Assembly (NCBI GenBank): GCA_040385825.1
Contig: JAZKGQ010000025.1
Span: forward strand, 1 to 52,246
Direction of reading: 5' to 3'
Origin: JANNNF01 sp040385825
GTDB taxonomy: Bacteria > Pseudomonadota > Alphaproteobacteria > Rhodobacterales > Rhodobacteraceae
DNA: 52,246 nucleotides
Made by a program: the position numbers and the translations under genes
Notes under the pieces: model-generated
What the model saw: only the letters and a program-made list of their open reading frames with translations
Told to the model about the DNA's origin: nothing
The model's database searches: none
In this document: piece after piece, positions 1 to 7,246 of the stretch
Numbering within the stretch: the first letter of the stretch is position 1
Layout: each line of letters opens with the position of its first letter

Positions 1-254
1 TCCTGCGCCAGCCCTTCACCATCGCCAATGTCGAAGGCCAGTTCGACGTGATGGCAACGGTTGCCGGTGGCGGTCTGTCCGGTCAGGCCGGTGCTGTGAA
101 GCACGGCATTTCCAAGGCGCTGCAACTGTATGAACCCACGCTGCGCCCGGCGCTGAAGGCCGCAGGCTTCCTGACCCGCGACAGCCGCGTGGTGGAACGC
201 AAGAAGTACGGCAAGGCGAAAGCCCGCAAGAGCTTCCAGTTCTCCAAGCGCTGA
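1..254 (+). CDS. rpsI: 30S ribosomal protein S9, C-terminal part
   Basis: The window opens inside this gene and shows about its last 84 residues. The visible segment has the S9 core with the glycine-rich stretch GGGLSGQAGAVKHGISKAL, followed by LRPALKAAGFLTRDSRVVERKKYGKAKARK, and it ends in the basic tail SFQFSKR. In the S9 family this C-terminal tail reaches into the P site of the 30S subunit and contacts tRNA; the terminal Lys-Arg is conserved. The start lies upstream of the window, where rplM is normally found. A strong hairpin terminator follows the stop codon. The identification is secure. Confidence 0.97.
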   Translation, partial: LRQPFTIANVEGQFDVMATVAGGGLSGQAGAVKHGISKALQLYEPTLRPALKAAGFLTRDSRVVERKKYGKAKARKSFQFSKR

Positions 255-272
255 GGTTTGGCGACATCACTC

Positions 273-301
273 AAAAGGCCCGCGAGTTTCGCGGGCCTTT
301 T
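273..301 (+). terminator. Intrinsic terminator after rpsI
   Basis: A perfect 9-bp inverted repeat (GGCCCGCGA at 277-285 and TCGCGGGCC at 289-297) is flanked by AAAA on the left and TTTT on the right. It lies 19 bases after the rpsI stop and could work in both directions. Confidence 0.9.
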
Positions 302-341
302 CATTTGGGCGGATGCTGTCGGGCGCAAGGGGCCTTGGGGC

Positions 342-369
342 AAAAAAAGGGGCCGGAAAGATCCGGCCC
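342..369 (-). terminator. Intrinsic terminator of the DUF1127 gene
   Basis: On the minus strand the hairpin GGGCCGG-loop-CCGGCCC (349-369) is followed by a run of seven T (342-348 read as A on the plus strand). It sits about 30 bases after the stop of the DUF1127 gene. Confidence 0.85.
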
Positions 370-398
370 ACAGGTCAGGGAATGGGGCAGGGCAGGCG

Positions 399-605
399 TC
401 AGTCGCGCCAGAAGGGCTTGGTCACTTCCGTCTCGCGCCGGGCTTCGGTCATGCCGATGTCGCGCAGCATGTGCGTATCAAGCCGCGACAGACCTGCGCG
501 GGTGCGGCGGCGGGTTTCCCAGCCGGCAATGATCAGCGCGACCTTTGCCACGATCAGGGCAACAGGCGGCAGGGTGGCGAGGTTCAGGTGATCGGCGCGG
601 GTCAT
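399..605 (-). CDS. DUF1127 domain small protein
   Basis: This is a 68-residue protein whose second half is a typical DUF1127 module: an arginine-rich stretch (ETRRRTRAGLSRLD) followed by THMLRDIGMT and a short acidic/basic tail ending in PFWRD. The first 30 residues are hydrophobic (LPPVALIVAKVALIIAG) and may form one helix. DUF1127 proteins are small, very common in alphaproteobacteria, and some bind RNA and influence stress or phosphate and carbon responses; the specific role here cannot be read from sequence. The gene is divergent from a MocR-type regulator and shares an 89-base intergenic region with it, so control by that regulator is plausible. It has its own terminator. Confidence 0.85.
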   Translation of the reverse strand: MTRADHLNLATLPPVALIVAKVALIIAGWETRRRTRAGLSRLDTHMLRDIGMTEARRETEVTKPFWRD

Positions 606-694
606 CGGCGCCTCCTTTTGTGTTGATACAATTTGATTGTGGCGTAGATAATGTATACATTCAGCGCAGCTTGAGTCGCCAGAGGAACATTGTC
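606..694. promoter_or_regulatory. Divergent control region of DUF1127 and MocR genes
   Basis: This AT-rich gap in a GC-rich context holds a perfect 12-bp palindrome, AATGTATACATT, at 650-661, and a related half-site GATACAAT at 625-632. The two lie about 25 bases apart. MocR/GntR proteins usually bind paired short sites in their own promoter region, so this is a good operator candidate. No textbook -35/-10 pair is certain. Confidence 0.55.
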
Positions 695-2089
695 ATGGAT
701 ACAAACTGGGCCCCCGATCTGACCGCGTTTCCGGGGCCGAAGTATCAGGGCCTGTCCCGCGCGCTGCGCGAGGCGATCCGCGCTGGCGATCTGCCGCCCG
801 GCGCACAATTGCCCACGGTGCGCGATCTGGCCTGGCGGCTGCATCTGACGCCGGGCACCGTGGCGCGGGCCTATACGCTGGCGACGCAGGAAGGCTTGCT
901 GGCCGCCACCGTGGGGCGCGGGACTTTCGTGGCGGCGCAGACTCCGCGCCTTGGGCCGACGCAATCGCTGTATGTCGAGCGTGATCAGGACTGGTTGCGC
1001 GGGCGGCTGGACCTGCGGTCGCCGCAACTGCCGGACCTTGGCCAGGATGCTGAAATCGAAGCGACTCTGGCCGAAACAGCCGGGCAGGGCGGCTGGCTGG
1101 ACTATACGTCGCAAAAGACGGAACTGACCCTGCGGGCGGCGGTCTGCGACTGGCTGTGCGACCGGGTTCTGGGGCCGATCGGCCCCGAGGATATTGCCCT
1201 GACCATGGGCGGGCAGAATGCGGTGCTGATGATCATGTTGTGCTGCCTGCGCGGGGACCGGCCCGTGGTGCTGATCGAGGATCTGGCCTATCCCGGCTTT
1301 CGCTATGCCGCGCGGCTGGCGCGGGCCGATGTGGTGGGCGTCGAGATGGACAATGAAGGTATTGTACCAAGCGCGCTGGAGGCCGCCTGCCGCCGTCAAG
1401 GCCCGCAGATATTGTGCCTGACCGCCGAGGCACAAAACCCCACCACCGCCCGGATGAGCGAGGAACGCCGCGCCGAGATTGCCCGCATCGCCCGCACCTA
1501 TGACCTGCAGATCATCGAGGATGATTGCTATACCGTGGCCGAAAGCAGTCTGCCCAGCCTGCGCGCGCTGGCGTCCGAGCGGACCTGGTATGTCGGCAGC
1601 CTGTCGAAGACCGTGTCGGCGGCGATGCGGTTTGGCTATGTCGTCTGCCCGGTGGGGATGGGCGAGGCCGGGCGGCTGACTGTGCAGCATTCCTGCTTTG
1701 CGCTGGCAAAGCCGGTGGCCGATGTGGCGCTGCGGCTGCTTTCGTCGGGGGTGGCTGCGGACATGCGGGCGCGGGTGCAGGCGGACGGGGCGGTGCGGCT
1801 GGCGATCATGGTGAACCGGCTTGGCGCCTTTGATCTGGGCTGGCAGCCGGGTCTGCCCTTTGTCTGGCTGCGCTTGCCGCAGGGGTGGCGGGCGTCGACC
1901 TTTACCCGGATGGCCGATGGCGAGGGTGTCCTGCTGCGCTCGGCGGATGAATATGCCCTGAACCATGGCCGTGCGCCCAATGCGGTGCGCATGGCGATTT
2001 CGGGCCGCGCGTCGCTGCCGCTGTTCGACGCGGGTCTGGGCAAGCTGGCCGCCCTGCTGGCCGCCCCGCCTTCGGACTTTTCGGTCTGA
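695..2089 (+). CDS. MocR-type GntR regulator with aminotransferase domain
   Basis: The 464-residue protein begins with a GntR winged helix (GLSRALREAIRAGDLPPGAQ, then PTVRDLAWRLHLTPGTVARAY at about 35-65) and continues with a fold-type I PLP aminotransferase-like domain. The latter shows AEAQNPTTARMS and the likely PLP lysine in SLSKTVSAAMRFGYV. The length is normal for MocR (450-500). Such regulators sense amino acid or PLP-related ligands and usually control a neighbouring metabolic or transport gene. The ATG at 695 is chosen because the domain begins directly after it; the frame is open upstream but crosses the promoter region. The divergent neighbour encodes only a DUF1127 protein, so the target and ligand are unknown. 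Confidence 0.88.
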   Translation: MDTNWAPDLTAFPGPKYQGLSRALREAIRAGDLPPGAQLPTVRDLAWRLHLTPGTVARAYTLATQEGLLAATVGRGTFVAAQTPRLGPTQSLYVERDQDWLRGRLDLRSPQLPDLGQDAEIEATLAETAGQGGWLDYTSQKTELTLRAAVCDWLCDRVLGPIGPEDIALTMGGQNAVLMIMLCCLRGDRPVVLIEDLAYPGFRYAARLARADVVGVEMDNEGIVPSALEAACRRQGPQILCLTAEAQNPTTARMSEERRAEIARIARTYDLQIIEDDCYTVAESSLPSLRALASERTWYVGSLSKTVSAAMRFGYVVCPVGMGEAGRLTVQHSCFALAKPVADVALRLLSSGVAADMRARVQADGAVRLAIMVNRLGAFDLGWQPGLPFVWLRLPQGWRASTFTRMADGEGVLLRSADEYALNHGRAPNAVRMAISGRASLPLFDAGLGKLAALLAAPPSDFSV

Positions 2090-2101
2090 GTCTGCCAAGC
2101 T

Positions 2102-2220
2102 GATTCTGCCATCCGGATTCGGCCCGATTGTCGCCCGCCCGGCGACAGTCTGGCCGATTCTGCCGGATTGTGGCGTGATTGTGGCAATGCTGCGGCGCAG
2201 GGAAGGCGGCGATTCTTGGC
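2102..2220 (+). repeat. Degenerate GATT(C/G)TGGC direct-repeat array
   Basis: Between the MocR gene and the next ORF, seven copies of a 9-10 base motif resembling GATTSTGGC start at 2102, 2116, 2126, 2156, 2166, 2177 and 2211. Several spacings are near 10-11 or 30 bases, i.e. close to whole helical turns. The function is unknown; a protein-binding array is possible. The rest of the 274-base gap shows only a likely promoter and a GAGG ribosome site before 2364. Confidence 0.5.
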
Positions 2221-2363
2221 AAGGTGCCGAATGGGGCCATTGTGTGGCCCAAGGGGCGCAGCCCGGCGCCTGCTCGCGCAGATGTGTGTGCGGTTGAATT
2301 GACGCAACACAGCCGTCCGGGTGACTATCGGGCCAGAGCAGTTACATAAAAAAGAGGTCCGCA

Positions 2364-2624
2364 ATGGGACACCAGATTTCCTTTCATGCCCCCTATGGCG
2401 GTGCCGATTTTCTTGGCCTGCGCAAGACCCGTCTGGGCGCCACCGAGATCATCTATGATGACGGCGTGACCCGGCGGATGGTGTGGCGGGTTGCGAGTCT
2501 GGGGCAGTCGGAAGAACGCATTTCCGATGCGCTGCGGGTGGCGGTCGGATCGCTGCGGGTGGTGCCGACCCTGTATGACGAGCTGAAGAAGCGTGCCATC
2601 GCGATTGAACGGATCGCGGGCTGA
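2364..2624 (+). CDS. Small conserved-looking hypothetical protein (86 aa)
   Basis: I do not recognise this family. The 86-residue product is soluble and of mixed charge, with a possible beta-rich first half (ADFLGLRKTRLGATEIIYDD) and a helical end (PTLYDELKKRAIAIERIAG). There is a good ribosome site (AAGAGG) about 8 bases before the ATG. It stands alone between a repeat-rich upstream region and a strong terminator directly downstream, so it is a monocistronic unit. No signal peptide, membrane segment or known motif is visible. The clean start, isolated transcription unit and terminator support a real gene. Confidence 0.7.
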   Translation: MGHQISFHAPYGGADFLGLRKTRLGATEIIYDDGVTRRMVWRVASLGQSEERISDALRVAVGSLRVVPTLYDELKKRAIAIERIAG

Positions 2625-2673
2625 GGCTTGGATAACTGATCAGTTTCAAGGCAGAGCGCCCTGATTGGCAGCG

Positions 2674-2698
2674 AAAGGCGGGGTGACCCGCCTTTTTT
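2674..2698 (+). terminator. Intrinsic terminator after the 86-aa gene
   Basis: The sequence AAAGGCGGG-TGA-CCCGCC is followed by six T. It separates the small gene from the Pot-type transporter operon, so the transporter needs its own promoter in 2700-2815. Confidence 0.88.
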
Positions 2699-2815
2699 AT
2701 TGGCGTGTTCGCGGGGGGTGCCCCGCCAAGCGCCCTTGCGCTTTGCAAATCGTTGCGGCTAGGTTTGATCAAAGTCCAGGAAGGCCCGCCCCGTGCGGGC
2801 ACAGCAGGGGGAATG

Positions 2816-3703
2816 ATGGCGCAACCAACGCGATCTGCCGGATTTGCCGGGTCCGAGGCCGCGCGCGGCCTTGCGATGATCAGCCCCACGGCGATTTACG
2901 CCGTGCTGTTGCTGGCGGCCCCGCTGGCCACTGTGGTCATCTTTTCGGTGCTGACCGATGGCGCAAAAGGGCTGGAATGGGTGTTCACCCCACAGAACTA
3001 CATCGAGGTCTGGACCGGGCCGGTCTACCGCGCCATCATGATCCGGTCGCTGATGGTGGCCTTTGGCGTGACGCTGGTGACAGTGCTGATCGCCTATCCC
3101 ATCGCCTATTTCGTCAGTTTCCATGTCGAGCCGTCGCGCAAGTCGATGTGGCTGTTCATGATCACCATTCCGTTCTGGACCAGCTATCTGATCCGGGTGT
3201 TCCTGTGGAAGGTGATCCTGGGCTACAACGGGGTGATCAACTCGGGCCTGCTGAGCATCGGGGTGATTTCCGAACCCTTGCAGGTGATCAACTACAATGT
3301 CGGCGCGCTGATCATGACGCTGGCGCATGCCTATGCGCCCTTTGCGATTCTGCCGATCTTTGTCAGCCTGGAAAAGATCGACCGCAGCCTGCTGGAGGCC
3401 GGGCAGGATCTGGGCGAAAGCAAATTGCGCACCTTCTGGCGCGTCACCCTGCCGCTGAGCATGGCCGGGGTGATCGCGGCGGTGCTGATCGTGTTCATCC
3501 CCACCATCGGCGATTATGTGACGCCCGACCTGATCGGCGGCGGCAAGCTGCCGATGATCGCCAACATGATCGAGGTGAAGATGCTGAAACAGGGTGACAA
3601 GGCCATCGGGTCGGCCATCGCGGTGTCGGCCATGCTGATCGTGGCACTGGTCAGCCTGTTCTTCCTGTTCCTCAACCGCCGCTTTCTGAAGGGGTCGAAA
3701 TGA
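2816..3703 (+). CDS. potB: Spermidine/putrescine-type ABC transporter permease (PotB-like)
   Basis: This 295-residue inner-membrane permease has about six transmembrane segments and the EAA loop LLEAGQDLGESKLRTFWRV, which docks on the ATPase. The N-terminal helix AIYAVLLLAAPLATVVIF and the segment IPFWTSYLIRVFLWKVIL are typical of the PotB/MalF-like polyamine and small-solute importers. I chose the second ATG of a tandem ATG pair because the AGGGGGA ribosome site leaves a better spacing to it; an earlier in-frame start at 2705 would add a poorly supported extension. It overlaps the next permease gene by 4 bases (ATGA). The substrate is unproven: polyamine is the family default, but other solutes are transported by relatives. 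Confidence 0.85.
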   Translation: MAQPTRSAGFAGSEAARGLAMISPTAIYAVLLLAAPLATVVIFSVLTDGAKGLEWVFTPQNYIEVWTGPVYRAIMIRSLMVAFGVTLVTVLIAYPIAYFVSFHVEPSRKSMWLFMITIPFWTSYLIRVFLWKVILGYNGVINSGLLSIGVISEPLQVINYNVGALIMTLAHAYAPFAILPIFVSLEKIDRSLLEAGQDLGESKLRTFWRVTLPLSMAGVIAAVLIVFIPTIGDYVTPDLIGGGKLPMIANMIEVKMLKQGDKAIGSAIAVSAMLIVALVSLFFLFLNRRFLKGSK

Positions 3704-4521
3704 AAAGTCCCCGTCTGCGTGTCTCGGGTTTGCGCCTTTACGCCATTGCCTATCTGATCTTCCTCTACGCCCCGATCTTGCTGCTGCCGGTGTTTGCCTT
3801 CAACGACAGCAAGGTGATCGCCTTCCCGCTGTCGGGCTTTACCACCGGCTGGTTTGTCGAGATGTGGCAGGATGATCAGTTGTTCCGGGCGCTGAAGAAT
3901 TCGCTGATCATTTCGGGGTCGACGGCGGTGATCTCGACTGTGCTGGGCATCTTTGCCGCCCGCGCCACCACGCGGTTCAGCTTTCCGGGCAAGGCGGGAA
4001 TTCTGGGGCTGGTGATGCTGCCGCTGGTGCTGCCAGAGATGATCATTGCGATGTCGCTGCTGGTGGTGCTGCTGGCCATCGGGGTGCCGCTGTCGATCTT
4101 TACCATCATTCTGGGCCATGTGCTGATCTGCACGCCCTTTGCGGTGGCGATCCTGTCCTCGGCGTTTCAGTCGCTGGACAAGTCGCTGGAGGAAGCGGCC
4201 TATGATCTGGGCGAAACGCCGCTGTCGACTTTCCGGCTGATCATTCTGCCGCTGGTGATGTCGGGGATCATCTCGTCGCTGCTGATCACCTTCACCATTT
4301 CGCTGGACGAGTTCATCATCGCCTTCTTCCTTGGCGGCAATGAATCTGCGCTGTCCGCCTATATCTACAGCCAGTTCCGGTTTCCGGCGCGTGTGCCTGC
4401 GATGCTGGCGCTTGGCACCATTCTGGTGCTGCTGTCGATCTGCCTTTTGACCATTGCCGAATATTTCCGCCGTCGCGGTCTTGCGAAAACCGGCGCCAAG
4501 GATACCGGAGGCTTCCTGTGA
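3700..4521 (+). CDS. potC: Spermidine/putrescine-type ABC transporter permease (PotC-like)
   Basis: The 273-residue second permease has a first helix YAIAYLIFLYAPILLLPVF and a characteristic EAA loop, LEEAAYDLGETPLSTFRLI. The segment FTISLDEFIIAFFLGG is a strong signature of PotC-like subunits. It pairs with the upstream permease to form the membrane channel of an importer. It starts inside the stop of the upstream gene (ATGA) and ends overlapping the GTG start of the ATPase gene by 4 bases, so the three subunits are translationally coupled. Confidence 0.87.
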   Translation: MKSPRLRVSGLRLYAIAYLIFLYAPILLLPVFAFNDSKVIAFPLSGFTTGWFVEMWQDDQLFRALKNSLIISGSTAVISTVLGIFAARATTRFSFPGKAGILGLVMLPLVLPEMIIAMSLLVVLLAIGVPLSIFTIILGHVLICTPFAVAILSSAFQSLDKSLEEAAYDLGETPLSTFRLIILPLVMSGIISSLLITFTISLDEFIIAFFLGGNESALSAYIYSQFRFPARVPAMLALGTILVLLSICLLTIAEYFRRRGLAKTGAKDTGGFL

Positions 4522-5612
4522 GCAACAAACCCGACATGATCGAATTCCGGGACGTGCACAAATACTACGGCGATTATCACGCCCTGCGCGGGATCACCGC
4601 GACGATCCGGGCGGGAGAGTTCTTCAGCCTGCTTGGGCCATCGGGCTGTGGCAAGACCACGCTTTTGCGCACGATTGCCGGGTTCGAGGGAATATCGTCA
4701 GGCGTGGTGCTGATCGATGGCAAGGACATGGCCAATGTGCCCGCCAACGTGCGGCCGACCAACATGGTGTTCCAGTCCTACGCGATCTTCCCGCATCTGA
4801 GCGTCGAGGAAAACGTCGGCTTCGGTCTGCGACGCGATCCGCGCTCGGCGGCCGACAAGGCGGCGGCGGTGGCCGAGGCGCTGGAGATGGTCGGGCTGAA
4901 AGGCTATGGCAAACGCGCGGCGCATGCGCTGTCGGGCGGACAGCGGCAGCGGGTGGCGCTGGCGCGGGCGCTGATCCTGAAGCCCAAGGTGCTGCTGCTG
5001 GACGAGCCGCTGTCGGCGCTGGACAAGAAGATGCGCGAGCAGATGCAGGTCGAGTTGATCCGCTTGCAGCGGCAGGTGGGGATCACCTTCATCCTTGTGA
5101 CGCATGATCAGGAAGAAGCCCTGGTGATGTCGGACCGCATCGCGGTGATGTTTGAAGGCGAGATCGCGCAACTGGCCGACCCCGAAACCCTGTACCGCCG
5201 GCCCAATTCCAAGAAGGTCGCGGACTTCATCGGCACGATGAATTTTCTGTCGGCGCAGATCCTGTCGGAAAGCGGCGGGCAGGTCGAGGTGGAGGCGCAG
5301 GGCTTTGGACGGCTGACGCTGAGTGCGGATCAGTGCATGGGCAAGGCATCGGAAGCGGGCGCGATGGTGGGGTTCCGCCCCGAGACGCTGACCATCCTGT
5401 TCGACGACAAGGCCACCGCCGACCGCGAAAGCATGGCGACCGTCGAGGAGGTCGTCTATTACGGCGACATGACCTATTACGATGTCAGGTTTGACGGCAC
5501 CACCGCGCCGATGCGCATTTCGATGCGCAACGTGTTCGGGCGGCCCGTGCTGGAGATCGGCACCCGCGCGCGGGTCGCATGGTCGCCGGGGGCACTGGTT
5601 CTGTTCCGCTGA
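4518..5612 (+). CDS. potA: Spermidine/putrescine-type ABC transporter ATP-binding protein (PotA-like)
   Basis: The 364-residue ATPase has Walker A GPSGCGKTTLL (about 40-50), a Q-loop in NMVFQSYAIFP, the signature LSGGQRQRVALARAL, Walker B VLLLDEPLSALD and the H-loop in ILVTHDQEEAL. The last 110 residues form a TOBE domain, as in PotA and MalK. It starts at GTG, overlapping the permease stop by 4 bases. It powers the two upstream permeases. No periplasmic binding protein gene is in the operon: a terminator and a small ORF lie before it and a repeat and tetR after it. The binding protein must be encoded elsewhere. Confidence 0.9.
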   Translation: MSNKPDMIEFRDVHKYYGDYHALRGITATIRAGEFFSLLGPSGCGKTTLLRTIAGFEGISSGVVLIDGKDMANVPANVRPTNMVFQSYAIFPHLSVEENVGFGLRRDPRSAADKAAAVAEALEMVGLKGYGKRAAHALSGGQRQRVALARALILKPKVLLLDEPLSALDKKMREQMQVELIRLQRQVGITFILVTHDQEEALVMSDRIAVMFEGEIAQLADPETLYRRPNSKKVADFIGTMNFLSAQILSESGGQVEVEAQGFGRLTLSADQCMGKASEAGAMVGFRPETLTILFDDKATADRESMATVEEVVYYGDMTYYDVRFDGTTAPMRISMRNVFGRPVLEIGTRARVAWSPGALVLFR

Positions 5613-5642
5613 TCTTCGCGTCACGGGCGGTTATCAAATTGA

Positions 5643-5718
5643 GCGCGTTCCGCGCATTCGTTTGTTGCGCGCTGACGCGCGGCGTGCCTCCGGCGGGGAT
5701 ATTTGGGCCAATGTGAAT
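5643..5718. repeat. Hairpin-containing intergenic element with GGGATATTT core
   Basis: After potA there are two short perfect hairpins, GCGCG-TTC-CGCGC (5643-5655) and GCGCG-CTGA-CGCGC (5667-5680), then a segment with GGGGATATTTGGGCC. The same core, GGGATATTT followed by AATG and GAATG, recurs after mfd at about 47057-47081. It probably acts as a transcription end for the convergent potA and tetR genes and may be a dispersed repeat. Confidence 0.5.
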
Positions 5719-5720
5719 GG

Positions 5721-6332
5721 TCAGCGGTCTGGGGCGATCAGGCCAAGGCCGCGCAGGTAGATGCCGATGCCGGCCTCGAGCAGGTCTTCGGGGCGGTAGG
5801 GGGTGGTGGCGCTGCCCGAGCGCATGAACAGTTCGACCACGCCGTGGCTGAGCGCCCAGACATGGGCGGAAAACATGCTGGCCGGCGGGCGTTTGCCTTC
5901 GGGCAGGTGCAGCGACAGCCGTTCCGCCGCGCGTTCCAGCACAAGCCGCGCCTTGGCGGATACCGCGGCAAGCTCGGGGTGATTGGCGGGGCTCAGGCCG
6001 GACTCGAACATCGCCTGGTAATGGCCGGGGTATTTGCGCGCAAAGGCAAGGTAGGCGCGCCCCGTGGCCTCGAACGCGGCAAGCGCACTGGGTTGGCCGT
6101 TGTCATAGGCGAACTCCATCAGGGCGGCGAAAATCTCGTACCCTTGGCGGGCGACCTCGGCCATCAGGTCGTCGCGGCCGGCAAAGTGGCGGTAGACGGC
6201 AGCGGGGGTCACATCGGCGGCTTTGGCTGCCTCGGACAGGGTAAAGCCTTGCGGGCCTTTTTCCGCGATCAGGAAAAGGGCTGCGTCGACAAGCGCCTGT
6301 CGCAGGTTGCCGTGGTGATAGCCGCGTTTCAC
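5721..6332 (-). CDS. TetR family transcriptional regulator
   Basis: The 203-residue protein begins KRGYHHGNLRQALVDAA, a common start for TetR proteins, with the DNA-binding helix-turn-helix TLSEAAKAADVTPAAVYRHF at about residues 33-52. The C-terminal ligand-binding half looks like the WHG-type TetR domain (GRAYLAFARKYPGHYQAMFE). I chose the GTG at 6332, which is one base after the ppk2 stop, because homology begins there; an upstream ATG would lie inside ppk2. The close spacing puts it in the same transcript as ppk2. It may control its own operon; the ligand is unknown. Confidence 0.86.
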   Translation of the reverse strand: MKRGYHHGNLRQALVDAALFLIAEKGPQGFTLSEAAKAADVTPAAVYRHFAGRDDLMAEVARQGYEIFAALMEFAYDNGQPSALAAFEATGRAYLAFARKYPGHYQAMFESGLSPANHPELAAVSAKARLVLERAAERLSLHLPEGKRPPASMFSAHVWALSHGVVELFMRSGSATTPYRPEDLLEAGIGIYLRGLGLIAPDR

Positions 6333-6333
6333 G

Positions 6334-7206
6334 TCAGGCTTTGCGGCGCAGTTTCGGGCCGCCGCAGATGCTTTGGTCGATCGTGCCCACTGCGTCTGCG
6401 TCGCGCCCCTTGTAGTCGACAGCGCCAAGCAGGCATTGCACCGCCGCGATGCGCGCGCGTTTCTTGTCATCGGACAGGATCACCGTCCAGGGCGCAAAAT
6501 CGAAATGGCTGGCCTTCATCGTCTCATCTATCGCGGCGGTGTAGTCGTCCCACCTGGGCAGTCCGTCCACGTCGATGCTGGACAGTTTCCACTGTTTGAG
6601 CGGGTCTTTTTCACGCGCCAGAAAGCGGCGCAGTTGTTCGGCGCGGCCCACCTCGAGCCAGATCTTCAGCAGCACGATGCCTTCGTCGACGATCATCTGT
6701 TCAAAATCAGGCAGTTGGCGGAAGAACTTCGCGCGCTCGGCAGGGGTGCAGAAGCCAAACACATGTTCGATTATGGCGCGGTTGTACCAGCTGCGGTCGA
6801 ACAGGGCGATTTCCCCTCTGGCGGGCAACCAGTCGACATAGCGCTGGAAATACCACTGGGCAGCCTCGCGGTCTGACGGTTTGGACAGGGCCACCACATT
6901 GGCCACCCGCGGATTCAGGTTTTCGCGCACAGCGCCAATGGTGCCGCCCTTGCCCGCCGCATCGCGGCCTTCAAACACCACGATGATGCGTTTGCCGCTG
7001 GCCTTCACATCGGCCTGCAACTTGGCCAGTTCGATCTGCAAGGCCTCCATCAGCGGGTCATGGACCTTGCCCTTGATCATGTTGTCATAGGGGTAGGATT
7101 TTTCCAGAATGTCATCCTCGCCCGCCGAGGCCAGCAGTTTGCGGATGGCTTTGGGGGCACCGTCCTGGGCATAGGTGCTGATAGCGCCGTCAAAGGGCAG
7201 GGTCAT
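6334..7206 (-). CDS. ppk2: Polyphosphate kinase 2
   Basis: The 290-residue protein is a single-domain PPK2. It has Walker A GRDAAGKGG at about 80-88, the Walker B/lid region DRSWYNRA at 137-144, and the family segment ENLNPRVANVVALSKPSDRE. PPK2 enzymes use polyphosphate to phosphorylate nucleoside mono- or diphosphates, or run in reverse. The length fits the class I one-domain enzymes, so nucleoside diphosphate phosphorylation is likely. The ATG at 7206 is preceded by AGGAGCC at good distance. It lies 40 bases after the hydrolase gene and one base before tetR. Confidence 0.95.
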   Translation of the reverse strand: MTLPFDGAISTYAQDGAPKAIRKLLASAGEDDILEKSYPYDNMIKGKVHDPLMEALQIELAKLQADVKASGKRIIVVFEGRDAAGKGGTIGAVRENLNPRVANVVALSKPSDREAAQWYFQRYVDWLPARGEIALFDRSWYNRAIIEHVFGFCTPAERAKFFRQLPDFEQMIVDEGIVLLKIWLEVGRAEQLRRFLAREKDPLKQWKLSSIDVDGLPRWDDYTAAIDETMKASHFDFAPWTVILSDDKKRARIAAVQCLLGAVDYKGRDADAVGTIDQSICGGPKLRRKA

Positions 7207-7246
7207 CGGTGGCTCCTGTTTTGGGCAGTATGGGGCGAGTTGCGGG

